DNA from: Pseudomonadota bacterium
GTDB lineage: Bacteria > Pseudomonadota > Gammaproteobacteria > Burkholderiales > Burkholderiaceae_C
Direction: 5' to 3'
DNA length: 64,000 bases
Assembly: GCA_963205115.1 (NCBI GenBank)
Contig: CAUJHV010000002.1
Coordinates: 1-64,000, forward strand
Shown here: piece after piece, positions 1 through 10,790 of the stretch
How positions within the stretch are numbered: the first letter of the stretch is position 1
Layout of the letters: every line of letters starts with the position of its first letter
Translations under genes and position numbers: made by a program
The notes under the pieces: generated by a model
What the model saw: the letters and a program-made list of their open reading frames with translations, nothing else
What the model was told of the DNA's origin: nothing
Databases searched by the model: none

Positions 1-1
1 G

Positions 2-193
2 ATCGTGGTGGAAAACGTCTTCGTGCTGCCCGGCGTGGGGCGGCTGGTGTTCCAGGCCATCTCCAACCGCGACCTGGTGGTGGTGCGCGACACGGTGATG
101 CTGCTGGCCGCGGCGGTGGTGCTGATCAACTTCCTGGTGGACGTGATCTACGCCGTGATCGATCCGCGCCTGGCGCCGGCGGAGGCTTCGTGA
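2..193 (+). CDS. dppB: Dipeptide/oligopeptide ABC transporter permease, DppB family (3' end only)
   Basis: Only the last 63 codons lie in the window; the gene starts upstream of base 1. The fragment shows the C-terminal end of a DppB/OppB permease: the ENVFVLPGVGRL segment, the NRDLVVV stretch and a final membrane helix ending in DPRLAPAEAS. In this family the protein spans the inner membrane and pairs with a DppC-type permease to form the channel. Its stop overlaps the dppC start by four bases (GTGA), so the two are translationally coupled. Substrate cannot be told from this fragment. Confidence 0.85.
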   Translation: MVVENVFVLPGVGRLVFQAISNRDLVVVRDTVMLLAAAVVLINFLVDVIYAVIDPRLAPAEAS

Positions 194-1038
194 GCGCCGC
201 CGCAGCGGGTTTCTGGCCACGCGCGCTGCGCCACCCGAGTTTCCTGATCGGCGCGCTGCTGAGTGCGCTGGTGCTGGCCGCTGCTGCGCTGTCGCTGGTC
301 TGGTCGCCCTACCCGCCGGCGGACATCGACATCCCGAACAAACTCGCGCCGCCGAGTGCCGCCCACTGGCTGGGCACCGACAGCCTGGGGCGCGACGTGG
401 CCTCGCAGCTGCTGGTGGGCTCGCGCGCCAGCATCCTGGTGGGGGTGATCGCGGTGGGCATCGGCCTGCTGGCCGGTGTGGCGCTGGGCTGTTTGGCCTC
501 CGCGCGGCGCGGCTGGGTGGAGGAGCTGATCATGCGGGTGACGGACTTCAGCATCGCCTTCCCGGCGCTGTTGACCGCCATCCTGCTGACCGCCATCTAC
601 GGCCCCGGGCTGCTGACCAGCATGGTGGCGATCGGGCTGGCCTACGTGCCCTGGTTTGCGCGCATCACCCGCGGCGCGGCCAATGCCATCTGGGTGCGCG
701 ACTATGTGCTGGCCGCGCGGGCGGCCGGCAAGGGGCGCTGGCGCATCACGCTCGATCATGTGCTGCCCAACATCGCCAGCGTGCTGATCGTGCAGGCCAC
801 CATCCAGTTCGGCACCGCCATCCTGGCCGAGGCGGCGCTGAGCTACCTCGGCCTGGGCACCCAGCCGCCGCAGCCCAGCTGGGGCCGCATGCTCAACGAG
901 GCGCAGACGCAGATCTTCCAGGCCCCGCAGCTGGCCATCTACCCGGGCGTGGCGATTGCCATCGCGGTGCTGGGCCTGAACCTGATGGGCGACGGCCTGC
1001 GTGACCTGCTGGACCCCAAACTCGCGCGGCGGCGCTGA
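190..1038 (+). CDS. dppC: Dipeptide/oligopeptide ABC transporter permease, DppC family
   Basis: A 282-residue inner-membrane permease starting with GTG that overlaps the dppB stop by four bases. After a cytoplasmic N-terminus and a first helix (about residues 20-40) comes the periplasmic WLGTDSLGRDV motif typical of DppC/OppC, then five more helices. The conserved cytoplasmic loop that contacts the ATPases is visible as ARAAGKGRWRITLDHVLPN (about residues 176-194). Length and motif order are normal for the family. It should form the pore with DppB. The matching ATPases and binding protein lie about 4.8 kb further on, after three unrelated genes. Confidence 0.93.
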   Translation: MSAAAAGFWPRALRHPSFLIGALLSALVLAAAALSLVWSPYPPADIDIPNKLAPPSAAHWLGTDSLGRDVASQLLVGSRASILVGVIAVGIGLLAGVALGCLASARRGWVEELIMRVTDFSIAFPALLTAILLTAIYGPGLLTSMVAIGLAYVPWFARITRGAANAIWVRDYVLAARAAGKGRWRITLDHVLPNIASVLIVQATIQFGTAILAEAALSYLGLGTQPPQPSWGRMLNEAQTQIFQAPQLAIYPGVAIAIAVLGLNLMGDGLRDLLDPKLARRR

Positions 1039-1056
1039 CGCTGCCAGGAGGCTTTC

Positions 1057-1704
1057 ATGCGCATCGACTTTGTTTCCGACGTGGCCTGCCCCTGGTGTGC
1101 CGTCGGCCTGAACAGCCTGGAGCGCGCGCTCGAGCGCATCGGCGCGGACATCCCCGTGGAGCTGCACTTCCAGCCTTTCGAGCTCAACCCGCAGATGGCG
1201 CCCGAAGGCCAGGACATCGTGGCCTACATCGGCAGCAAGTACGGGTTGTCGGCGGAGCAGATCGCGCAGAACCAGGCGGCCATCCGCCAGCGCGGCGCCG
1301 ACGTGGGCTTCGAATTCGGCCCGCGCGGGCGCGTCTGGAACACCTTCGACGCGCACCGGCTGCTGCACTGGGCCGGCGAGATGGACGTCGAACGCCAGCG
1401 CGCGCTGAAGCATGCGCTGCTGCAGGCCTATCACGGCGAAGGCCGCAATCCCGGCGCACGCGACGTGCTGCTGAGTTGCGCCGAGGCCGCGGGGCTGGAC
1501 GCCGGCCAGGCGGCCGAGGTGCTCGACAGCGGCCGCTACGCCGACGAGGTGCGTGAGGCCGAAGGTTTCTGGCAAGGCGCCGGCATCCATTCCGTGCCCT
1601 CGGTGGTCATCGACCGCAAGCACCTGATCCAGGGCGGCCAGCCGCCCGAGGTCTTCGAGCGGGCCTTGCGCGAGATCGCCGCAGGCGCAGCCGACGCGGG
1701 CTGA
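1057..1704 (+). CDS. DsbA-family thioredoxin-fold oxidoreductase, FrnE-like
   Basis: A 215-residue cytoplasmic protein (no signal peptide) beginning MRIDFVSDVACPWC. The CPWC pair near residues 11-14 is the redox motif of the FrnE/2-hydroxychromene-2-carboxylate isomerase branch of the DsbA superfamily. The cis-proline region appears as GIHSVPSVVIDRK (about residues 170-182) and the helical insertion lies between. FrnE-like proteins act as thiol-disulfide isomerases or chaperones in oxidative stress, but the true substrate is unknown here. An AGGAGG ribosome-binding site lies just upstream of the ATG. It sits 18 bases after dppC and may be read through from that operon. Confidence 0.85.
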   Translation: MRIDFVSDVACPWCAVGLNSLERALERIGADIPVELHFQPFELNPQMAPEGQDIVAYIGSKYGLSAEQIAQNQAAIRQRGADVGFEFGPRGRVWNTFDAHRLLHWAGEMDVERQRALKHALLQAYHGEGRNPGARDVLLSCAEAAGLDAGQAAEVLDSGRYADEVREAEGFWQGAGIHSVPSVVIDRKHLIQGGQPPEVFERALREIAAGAADAG

Positions 1705-1705
1705 G

Positions 1706-1776
1706 TCGGACGACAAGGCCCGCCTGCGCGGGGCTTGTCGCCTACGAAGGCCGGAGGACATCTCGTGTCCGACGGC
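1706..1776. repeat. Two tandem REP-like hairpins downstream of the FrnE-like gene
   Basis: The first palindrome (about 1706-1745) pairs CGACAAG at 1711-1717 with CTTGTCG at 1734-1740, with an inner CCCG/CGGG stem and partly matching outer ends. The second pairs 1750-1760 with 1766-1776 around a TCTCG loop, with two mismatches. No T-run follows either stem, so they look more like a REP-type extragenic palindrome pair or an mRNA-end stabiliser than an intrinsic terminator. The rest of the 232-base gap up to the next start shows no gene. Confidence 0.5.
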
Positions 1777-1936
1777 TGAGTCCCCGCCGCACGGCCGCGC
1801 GCCAGGGGCGGTGCAGGCATCGCCAGGCGACAAATTGGGCGGGCACCTGCCCGCAGTTCCGCCGACAGCGGGCGGGGGCGGCGCGTCACACTCGACGAAG
1901 GACCAGTCCCCCCATCCTTCACCCCGCCCACCCCCG

Positions 1937-2824
1937 ATGACGACCCTCGCCGCACCTGCCGCCGTGGCGCCCCTGAGCCCTGCACACGCTGCCGCCTTGC
2001 GCGCCCTCGGCGCCTCGGCAGGCGGGCAGACGGCGGCGCGCCTGCTGGCCCTGCTGTACGACCCCAACGTGGATGCGGACCGCATCGTGGCTTGTCTGCG
2101 CGGCGAGCCGGTGCTGGCCGCGCGGGTGCTGAAGGTCGCCAATTCGCCCTACTACGGGCAGTCCGGCCGCGTGGGCAGCCTGGAGCGCGCGATTCAGATC
2201 CTGGGCATGAAGTCCATCCGCGGCATCGCCGCCGCGGGTGCGCTGGACCGCATCACCCCCGGCAGCGCTGGGCGGGCATTCGACGCGCAGCAGTTCCGAC
2301 GCCACAGCGGCGCGGTGGCCTGTGCCGCGCAGGCCCTGGCCCGCCGCTGCCAGCCGGACCTGGAGGGCGAGGCCTTCATGGCCGGCCTGCTGCACGACAT
2401 CGGCGTGCTGCTGTTGGTGAAGGCCGATCCGCAGGTCATGGCCCGTTTCGAACCCGACCCGCAAGCCGACGAGGCGACGGCACAGGCCGCCGAGCGCGCC
2501 CACTTCGGGCTGACGCACGAAGCCGCGGGTGTCATCGTTGCCGAACACTGGGCGATGCCGGCCTGGCTCAAGCAGGTGCTGGGCCACCATCACGCGGTGT
2601 CGCTGGCGCGCGAAGACGACGCAGACCCGGCCGCGGCGCGGCTGGTTGCCCTGCTCAGCCTGGCCAACGGGCTGGCGGGCCGGGCGGGCTTCGGCCTGTG
2701 GCCGCGCGGCGCCGCCGCACCCCAGGACAAGCTGGCCGAATCGCTGGGTCTGACGCCCGAGGACCTCGAGGCCGTGTCGCAGGCGCTGCCGCAGGCGGTG
2801 GATGCGCTGGGCCTGGGCGGCTGA
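1937..2824 (+). CDS. HDOD-domain signalling protein
   Basis: A 295-residue protein from the ATG at 1937 (an ATG 42 codons upstream opens onto poorly coding sequence). After a short Ala-rich N-terminus the HDOD fold begins near residue 30, with the VLKVANSPYYG segment and the IQILGMKSIRG helix typical of HDOD proteins, followed by GLLHDIGVLL (the HD-like pair). HDOD proteins are HD-related regulatory modules that usually lack full metal-dependent phosphodiesterase activity and link to motility, chemotaxis or c-di-GMP signalling. It ends 20 bases before a GGDEF-EAL gene, so the two are probably co-expressed and may act together; that link is inferred. Confidence 0.86.
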   Translation: MTTLAAPAAVAPLSPAHAAALRALGASAGGQTAARLLALLYDPNVDADRIVACLRGEPVLAARVLKVANSPYYGQSGRVGSLERAIQILGMKSIRGIAAAGALDRITPGSAGRAFDAQQFRRHSGAVACAAQALARRCQPDLEGEAFMAGLLHDIGVLLLVKADPQVMARFEPDPQADEATAQAAERAHFGLTHEAAGVIVAEHWAMPAWLKQVLGHHHAVSLAREDDADPAAARLVALLSLANGLAGRAGFGLWPRGAAAPQDKLAESLGLTPEDLEAVSQALPQAVDALGLGG

Positions 2825-2844
2825 ACACGGCGGCCACCGAATCC

Positions 2845-5754
2845 ATGAACGCCCCCACCCCCCCCTGGCTGACCGCCACCGGCACCGGCACGGACCAAGG
2901 CGTGCAGGGCATGCTGGCGCTGGCCCAGATACTGCCCCACGCGCTGCTGGTCCTGGACACGCAACGTCGGGTGACCTGGGTCAACGACGCCTTCAGCCAC
3001 ATCAGCGGCCGCGCAGCGGACGAGTGCCTGGGTCTGCCGCTGGACGAGCTGCTGGGCTGGGACGCCACCGGCGGCGCGACGTCCGCCCGGCTGCGCAGCG
3101 CCTTGTCGGAGCCGGTCGGCAGTGCCCATGTGCTGTCCATGTGCCGGCTCGACGGCCAGCGGCTGTGGGTCCAGGCGGACCTGTACCCGCTGGGCGCGCG
3201 CGCCACGGAACAGGCCGCCTGGGGCGTCACGCTCGTCGACCTGACCTCGCGCCCACTGGGCCTGCCGCAGCTGCGCAGCGTGCTGGGCGGCTCGGCCGCG
3301 CCGGCCTTCGTGTGCGACGAAGGCGGGATCGTGCGTGAATGCAATGCCGCGGCCGCCAGCCTGTTCGGCGTGGACGCCGCTGCGCTGATCGGCACCGATG
3401 TGCAGAGCCTGCCGTGGCGCGTGACCGACGGCGAAGGCATCGATCTGCCGGCCGACTGGCTGCCCGAGATCGTCACGCTGCAGACCGCGCAGCCGATCCA
3501 GGACTTTCCGATCGGCGCGCTGCTGGCCGACGGTCGCCGTCGCTGGCTGAATGTCACCACCGCGCTGCTGGGCCGCGAGCCCGGCGCCCCGCCTTGGGTG
3601 GTGTCGACCTTTGCCGACATCACCGACCGCCGCGAGATGCAGGCGGACCTGGACCGCCAGTGGAAGCGCCTGCTGGCGTCGCTGGAAGGTTCGCTGATCG
3701 CCACCTGGGAGTGGAACGTCCACACCGGCGAGGCGCAGTTCGACGAGCGCGCCGCGCAGATCATTGGCGAGCCGCCCGAGGCCATGTGGCCGCCCACCAT
3801 CGAGACCTGGCGTGTGCGCGTGCACACCGAGGACCAGGTGGCCACGCGGGCGCTGCTGGAGGCGCACTTCGACGGGCTGGTCGATTCCTACGAGCAGGAG
3901 ATGCGCCTGCTGCACGCGGATGGCAGCTGGCGCTGGGTGCGTGACCGAGGCCGCCTGGGCTCGCGCCTGGCCGACGGCACGCCCGAGTGGATGTACGGCA
4001 CGCGCGAGGACATCAGCGACCGCAAGCAGGCCGAGCTGGCCGCTGCGCGCGACCATGCCTTGCTGCAGGCGCTGTTCGACCTCTCGCCGGTGGGCATCGA
4101 ACTCGTGGATCTGGAGCAGTCGCGTTCGATCATGACGAATGCGGAAGTCAGCCGCATCACCGGCCATTCGGCTCAGGTGCTGGCCGAGGGGCGCGAAGAC
4201 AACGATCTGTGCCCGCGCTGGATCGCGCACCGCCAGACCTGGTTCGCGAAGGCACTGGCCCACAACCGCTTCGGCCCGGCCGAGGTGCAGATCCACCACG
4301 CCGACGGCCACCCGGTGGATGTCGTGGCCAACGGCATGCGTGTCAATGTCGGCGGCCGCGACCACCTGTGGCTGACGGTGCAGGACGTGACGGCCGCGCG
4401 GGCGATGGAACGCGAACTGCGCAAGGCGGCGCACGAGGACCGCCTGACCGGACTGGCCAACCGCGCCAGCGTGTTGCGCGAACTGCATGCGCTGGACCGC
4501 CGCGCCCGGCTGTCGCCCGACGAAGGCTTCAGCCTGCTCTTCCTGGATTTCGACCGTTTCAAGATGGTCAACGACACGCTCGGGCACGACGCGGGCGACG
4601 AGCTGCTGCGCGGCATCGCCGAGCGCCTGCGCGAAGCCTGCACGTCCACCGACGGCCAGGACGAGCGTGTCGCGGCATGGCTGCCGGCGCGCCTGGGCGG
4701 CGACGAATTTGTCGTGCTGGTGCCGGGTGTCACCGAGCGCCCGATGGCGCAGGCCGTGGCCGACCGGCTGCTGGAGATGCTGGCCGCGCCTTACCGCATC
4801 AAGCAGCAGCAGATCCATTCCAGCGCGAGCATCGGCATCGCGGTGTGGCAGCCCAGCCGCCCCAGCGCGGACGACCTGCTGCGCGATGCGGACATCGCGA
4901 TGTACGAGGCCAAGCGGCAGGGCCGCCGCCGCGCGGTGTTCTTCGACGAACAGATGCACGCGCGCATCGCCCGCATCGCCCATATCGAAAACGCGCTGCG
5001 CGACGCGCTGACCCTGGACCAGATGCACGTCGCCTACCAGCCCATCGTCGACCTGCAGGACGGCGCGACGCAGTCGGCCGAGGCCTTGCTGCGCTGGAAC
5101 CACCCCGAGCTGGGCGCGGTCGGCCCGGGTGAATTCATCCCCATCGCCGAAGAGTCGGGCCAGATCCTGGCCCTGGGCGAATGGGTGCTGCGCAAAGCCT
5201 GCGCCGATTGGGCCGAGTGGCACCGGCAGGCCGAATCGGAGGCCCCGCGCACGGTCAGCGTCAATCTCTCGCGCGTGCAACTTTCATTGGGCACCTCTTT
5301 TGTCGAGACCGTGCGCGCCGCATTGGGCGAGGTGGGCATGCCCGCCCATGCGCTGCAGCTGGAAATCACCGAACGCGAGGTCCTGCGCGACCAGCAGGCC
5401 ACCCGCGAGCTGATGCACGGGCTGCGCGAACTGGGTGTCAAGCTGGCGATGGACGATTTCGGCACGGGGGCCTCCTCGCTGGGCTGCCTGCGCGAATTCC
5501 CGTTCGACACCATCAAGATCGACAAGAGCTTCGTCACGGGCCTCTGTCAGGACCCGCAGGTGATGACGGTGGCGCACGCCACGGTCCACGTCATCGAGAA
5601 CCTGGGCATGGTCAGCGTGGCCGAAGGCATCGAGGACCCGGCCGAAGTGGCCGCCTTGCAGGCGCTGGGCTGCCGTTGCGGACAGGGCTATCTGTTCGCC
5701 CGCCCGATGCCGGCCGACAAGCTGCTCGAGGCCATGCGCCGCCCCCTGGTCTGA
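2845..5754 (+). CDS. Four-PAS diguanylate cyclase/phosphodiesterase (PAS-GGDEF-EAL)
   Basis: A 969-residue cytoplasmic multidomain protein. Four PAS-type sensor segments are visible (about residues 25-130, 145-270, 275-395 and 405-525), ending in typical linkers such as DITDRREMQ and DISDRKQAE. A GGDEF cyclase domain follows with intact LGGDEF at residues 617-622, then an EAL phosphodiesterase domain with E746-A747-L748 and intact EITE, DDFGTG, KIDKSF and GQGYLFARPM motifs. Both catalytic sites look complete, so it could make or degrade c-di-GMP depending on the signal. I see no RxxD inhibitory site before GGDEF. No membrane segment is present. It probably forms a small operon with the HDOD gene. 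Confidence 0.93.
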   Translation: MNAPTPPWLTATGTGTDQGVQGMLALAQILPHALLVLDTQRRVTWVNDAFSHISGRAADECLGLPLDELLGWDATGGATSARLRSALSEPVGSAHVLSMCRLDGQRLWVQADLYPLGARATEQAAWGVTLVDLTSRPLGLPQLRSVLGGSAAPAFVCDEGGIVRECNAAAASLFGVDAAALIGTDVQSLPWRVTDGEGIDLPADWLPEIVTLQTAQPIQDFPIGALLADGRRRWLNVTTALLGREPGAPPWVVSTFADITDRREMQADLDRQWKRLLASLEGSLIATWEWNVHTGEAQFDERAAQIIGEPPEAMWPPTIETWRVRVHTEDQVATRALLEAHFDGLVDSYEQEMRLLHADGSWRWVRDRGRLGSRLADGTPEWMYGTREDISDRKQAELAAARDHALLQALFDLSPVGIELVDLEQSRSIMTNAEVSRITGHSAQVLAEGREDNDLCPRWIAHRQTWFAKALAHNRFGPAEVQIHHADGHPVDVVANGMRVNVGGRDHLWLTVQDVTAARAMERELRKAAHEDRLTGLANRASVLRELHALDRRARLSPDEGFSLLFLDFDRFKMVNDTLGHDAGDELLRGIAERLREACTSTDGQDERVAAWLPARLGGDEFVVLVPGVTERPMAQAVADRLLEMLAAPYRIKQQQIHSSASIGIAVWQPSRPSADDLLRDADIAMYEAKRQGRRRAVFFDEQMHARIARIAHIENALRDALTLDQMHVAYQPIVDLQDGATQSAEALLRWNHPELGAVGPGEFIPIAEESGQILALGEWVLRKACADWAEWHRQAESEAPRTVSVNLSRVQLSLGTSFVETVRAALGEVGMPAHALQLEITEREVLRDQQATRELMHGLRELGVKLAMDDFGTGASSLGCLREFPFDTIKIDKSFVTGLCQDPQVMTVAHATVHVIENLGMVSVAEGIEDPAEVAALQALGCRCGQGYLFARPMPADKLLEAMRRPLV

Positions 5755-5866
5755 GCCGCTTGCAGGGGCTGCGCGGGCGCGCGAGACTTGCAGACGGCTT
5801 CTGAGCCGAGGCCACGCGCGCCGATGCGCGCCCAGCCGCCTTGGAGGCACCCCGCGCCGCGCGCGG

Positions 5867-5878
5867 TATCGTTGCGAG
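5867..5878 (+). promoter_or_regulatory. Possible -10 element directly before dppD (leaderless start candidate)
   Basis: TATCGT at 5867-5872 is followed by six bases and then the GTG start at 5879, and there is no Shine-Dalgarno sequence. A transcript starting seven bases after the hexamer would begin at the start codon. No convincing -35 is seen. Confidence 0.3.
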
Positions 5879-7698
<1,820 letters not shown>

Positions 7699-7729
7699 GG
7701 CTGACGCCCGACTGACCAAGGAGATACGC

Positions 7730-9235
7730 ATGACCATTCGCCGACGCCCCTTCGTGCAACTGCTGGCCACGGCCGGACTCACCACCGCCGCCTTGCCATC
7801 CGGCTGGGCGCAGGGCCGGCGCAAGGACATGGCGGTGCTGGGGATGATCCTTGAGCCGCCCGGCCTGGACCCGACCATCGCCGCCGCCGCAGCCATCGGC
7901 GAGGTCGTGCACTACAACATCTTCGAAGGCCTGACGCACATCAACCAGGACGGTGTCGTCACACCGCTGCTGGCCGAAAGCTGGGAAGCCACGCCCGACG
8001 GCAAGGTCTACACCTTCAAGTTACGCGCCGGCGTCAAGTTCTCGGACGGCTCGCCGCTGGACGCCGAGGCGGTCAAGTTCAGCTTCGACCGTGCGCGTGC
8101 GCCGGGCAGCACCAACAAGGCCAAGAAGGCCGTGTGGGACAACGTGGCCAGCGTGACCGCGCACGATGCGCGCACGGTGATCCTGTCGCTGAATGCGGCC
8201 GACGCCAACATCCCGTTCCGGCTGGGTGAGAACACGGCCGTGATCCTGCACCCCAAGACAGCGGCGCAAGCGGCCACGCAGCCGGTGGGTACAGGCCCGT
8301 ACAAGCTCGAGAGCTGGGCCAAGGGCTCCTCGATCTCGCTGGTCAAGTGGGACGGCTTCCGCGATGCGGCCAAGGTCAAGCTGCGCAAGGTCACGTTCCG
8401 CTTCATCAACGACTCCGCGGCGCAGGTGGCCGCGCTGCTGGCCGGTGACGTCGACGGCATGCCGCGCTTCGGCGCCTTCCAGGCGCTGGCCCAGTTCCGC
8501 GCCGACCCGCGTTTCACGGTCGAGGTCGGCAGCACGGCCGGCAAGGGCCTGCTGGCGATCAACAACCGCAAGAAGCCCTTCGACGACGTGCGCGTGCGCC
8601 GCGCGATCACCTACGCGATCGATCGCAAGGCCTTCATCGACGGTGCGCAGGAAGGTCTGGGCAAGCCCATCGGCAGCCACTTCGCGCCGACGGACGCGGG
8701 CTACATCGACCTGACCGGCATGTACCCGCACAACATCGAGAAGGCCAAGGCGCTGCTGAAGGAGGCGGGCGTCACGACGCCGCTGAACGTGACCCTGACG
8801 TTGCCGCCCCCGCCGTATGCGCGCAAGGGCGGCGAGATCATCGCCGCGCAGCTGGCGAAGGTCGGCATCATCGCGAAGATCGAAAACGTCGAGTGGGCGC
8901 AGTGGCTGTCGGGCCCGTTCAAGGGCAACTTCGACCTGACCATCATCAACCACGTCGAGCCGCTGGACTACGCCACGGCCTATGCCGATCCGAACTACTA
9001 CTTCGGCTACGACAGTGCGACTTTCCGCAAGCGTGTGGCCGACCTGGCCGCCACCAGCAACAAGGCCGAAAAGGCCCGGTTGTGGCGCGAGATCCAGACG
9101 CAGCTGGCCGAGGACGCGGTGAATGCCTGGATCTGGAACCCGGCGCAGGTGGCGGTCTTCCGCAAGGGCCTCAAGGGCCTGTGGCACAGCTCGCCGATCT
9201 TCGCCAACGACCTGGCCGCAGTGAGCTGGTCCTGA
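7730..9235 (+). CDS. dppA: ABC transporter substrate-binding protein, family 5 (DppA/OppA-like)
   Basis: A 501-residue periplasmic binding protein. The ATG at 7730 is chosen because AAGGAG lies seven bases upstream; an in-frame ATG 14 codons earlier would add residues before the signal. The N-terminus [17 protein letters not shown] has an RR-x-F-V pattern and then a hydrophobic stretch ending in WAQ, suggesting Tat export. The body shows family 5 features: [28 protein letters not shown], and [12 protein letters not shown] (about residues 288-299). It delivers a peptide-like substrate to the Dpp permease. The adjacent amidase hints at amide- or peptide-type substrates, which is inference. Confidence 0.93.
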   Translation: MTIRRRPFVQLLATAGLTTAALPSGWAQGRRKDMAVLGMILEPPGLDPTIAAAAAIGEVVHYNIFEGLTHINQDGVVTPLLAESWEATPDGKVYTFKLRAGVKFSDGSPLDAEAVKFSFDRARAPGSTNKAKKAVWDNVASVTAHDARTVILSLNAADANIPFRLGENTAVILHPKTAAQAATQPVGTGPYKLESWAKGSSISLVKWDGFRDAAKVKLRKVTFRFINDSAAQVAALLAGDVDGMPRFGAFQALAQFRADPRFTVEVGSTAGKGLLAINNRKKPFDDVRVRRAITYAIDRKAFIDGAQEGLGKPIGSHFAPTDAGYIDLTGMYPHNIEKAKALLKEAGVTTPLNVTLTLPPPPYARKGGEIIAAQLAKVGIIAKIENVEWAQWLSGPFKGNFDLTIINHVEPLDYATAYADPNYYFGYDSATFRKRVADLAATSNKAEKARLWREIQTQLAEDAVNAWIWNPAQVAVFRKGLKGLWHSSPIFANDLAAVSWS

Positions 9236-9253
9236 TCCGCGGCGACGCGCGAC

Positions 9254-10642
9254 ATGACGCAGTTGCATGAGCTGAGCGCCGCCGAGCTCGGCGAGGTCTA
9301 CCGCAGCGGGCGTGCGTCGCCGGTGGAGGTGACCGAATCCGTGCTGGCGCACATCGCGCGCTGGGAGCCCACCCTGTGCGCCACCTGGGCGCTGGACCCC
9401 GATGGCGCGCGCGCGGCGGCACGCGCGGCCGAAGGGCGCTGGCAGCGCGGTGCGCCGCTCGGGCCGCTGGACGGCGTGCCCTGCACGCTGAAGGAAAACA
9501 TCGCCACGCGCGGCGTGCCGGTGCCGCTGGGCACGGCCGCCACCGATCTGGTGCCGGCGACCGATGACGCGCCGCCTGCGGCCCGGCTGCGCGAGGCCGG
9601 CTGCGTGATCCTGGGCAAGACCACCATGCCCGACTGGGGCATGCTGTCCTCGGGCCTGTCGAGCTTCCACCGCCTGGCGCGCAACCCCTGGAACCCGGCG
9701 CTCAACCCGGGCGGCAGCAGCGCCGGCGCGGGTGCCGCTGCGGCGGCGGGTTATGGGCCGCTGCACCTGGGCACCGACATCGGCGGCTCGATCCGCCTGC
9801 CCGCGGGCTGGTGCGGTGTCGTCGGCTTCAAGCCCAGCAACGGGCGTGTGCCGATCAAGCCGCCGTATTACGGGCGCGTGGCCGGCCCGATGACCCGCAG
9901 CGTGCGCGACACGGCGCTGATGATGGGTGTGCTGTCCGCGCCCGATGCGCGCGACACGATGAGCCTGCCGGCACAGACGCTGCCCTGGGATGACCTGGAC
10001 ATCGACTTGCGCGGCCTGCGCATGGGCCTGCAGATGGACCCGGGCTGGGGCCTGGCGGTCGACCCCCAGGTGGCCGCGGCGGTGCAGGCCGCGGCGCGTG
10101 CCTTCGAGGCGGCCGGCGCCCATGTGGAGATCGCCGGCCCGGCCAGCACGCGCGAGATGATGGACGGCCTGGACCGCTTCTGGCGCATGCGCTCGTGGAT
10201 GGACTTCCGCAAGCTGCCGCCCGAACGCCAGGCCCTGGTGCTGCCCTATATCCGCGAGTGGATCGAGATGGGCGAGCAGCTCAGCGGCGAGCAGGTCTTC
10301 CACGGCTTCAGCCAGATGGGCGCGATGCGTGACGCGGCGGTGGCGGCCTGCGCGGGCTTCGACTTCGTGCTCTCGCCGGTGTGCCCGATCGCCACCTATG
10401 CCGCCGACTGGGCCAGCCCGACCAACGACCCGGCGCGCCCGCTGGAGCACATCGCCTTCACCGTGCCCTACAACATGAGCGAGCAGCCGGCGATTTCCAT
10501 CGACTGCGGCCAGACCGCCGACGGCCGGCCGATCGGCCTGCAGATCGTCGGTCAGCGCCACGATGACATCGGCACCCTGCGCCTGGCCGCCGCCTGGGAA
10601 CGCCTTCGCCCGCCGTCGCGGGACTGGCCGCTGCCGCCATGA
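9254..10642 (+). CDS. Amidase (amidase signature family)
   Basis: A 462-residue cytoplasmic amidase with the Ser-cisSer-Lys triad of the family: K80 in CTLKENIA, cis-Ser in GGSSAGAG (about residue 155) and the nucleophile in GTDIGGSIR (S179). Such enzymes hydrolyse carboxamides to acid and ammonia; the substrate cannot be read from sequence. GatA is unlikely because no gatB/gatC lie nearby. The gene follows dppA by 18 bases, so it is probably in the transporter operon and may act on imported amides. Its end is followed by a GC-rich hairpin (10703-10723). Confidence 0.9.
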   Translation: MTQLHELSAAELGEVYRSGRASPVEVTESVLAHIARWEPTLCATWALDPDGARAAARAAEGRWQRGAPLGPLDGVPCTLKENIATRGVPVPLGTAATDLVPATDDAPPAARLREAGCVILGKTTMPDWGMLSSGLSSFHRLARNPWNPALNPGGSSAGAGAAAAAGYGPLHLGTDIGGSIRLPAGWCGVVGFKPSNGRVPIKPPYYGRVAGPMTRSVRDTALMMGVLSAPDARDTMSLPAQTLPWDDLDIDLRGLRMGLQMDPGWGLAVDPQVAAAVQAAARAFEAAGAHVEIAGPASTREMMDGLDRFWRMRSWMDFRKLPPERQALVLPYIREWIEMGEQLSGEQVFHGFSQMGAMRDAAVAACAGFDFVLSPVCPIATYAADWASPTNDPARPLEHIAFTVPYNMSEQPAISIDCGQTADGRPIGLQIVGQRHDDIGTLRLAAAWERLRPPSRDWPLPP

Positions 10643-10702
10643 GCATCGGGGCGTCGGAACCGCGTGTGCGCGGCGCGGGCGGATGGCACGGCAGGGCATG
10701 CC

Positions 10703-10723
10703 GGCCGGCGTGCACCGCCGGCC
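10703..10723. terminator. GC-rich hairpin after the amidase gene
   Basis: GGCCGGCG at 10703-10710 pairs perfectly with CGCCGGCC at 10716-10723 around a TGCAC loop, 60 bases after the amidase stop. No T-run follows, so it is at best a weak or Rho-assisted terminator. Confidence 0.35.
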
Positions 10724-10790
10724 CTGTGCACCAGCTGACCGTGCCGCCCTTGCAGGCGACGCCGTCGACATCCGGCCAGGAGGCCGGCGC

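Noticed and set aside
148..2142. 664-codon minus-strand frame
   Set aside because: It lies antisense to dppC and the DsbA-like gene and is a GC-rich shadow frame; its product is low-complexity Arg/Ala/Gly with no motif.
8021..10771. 916-codon minus-strand frame
   Set aside because: Antisense to dppA and the amidase, both of which have clear family motifs; the frame is open only because of codon bias.
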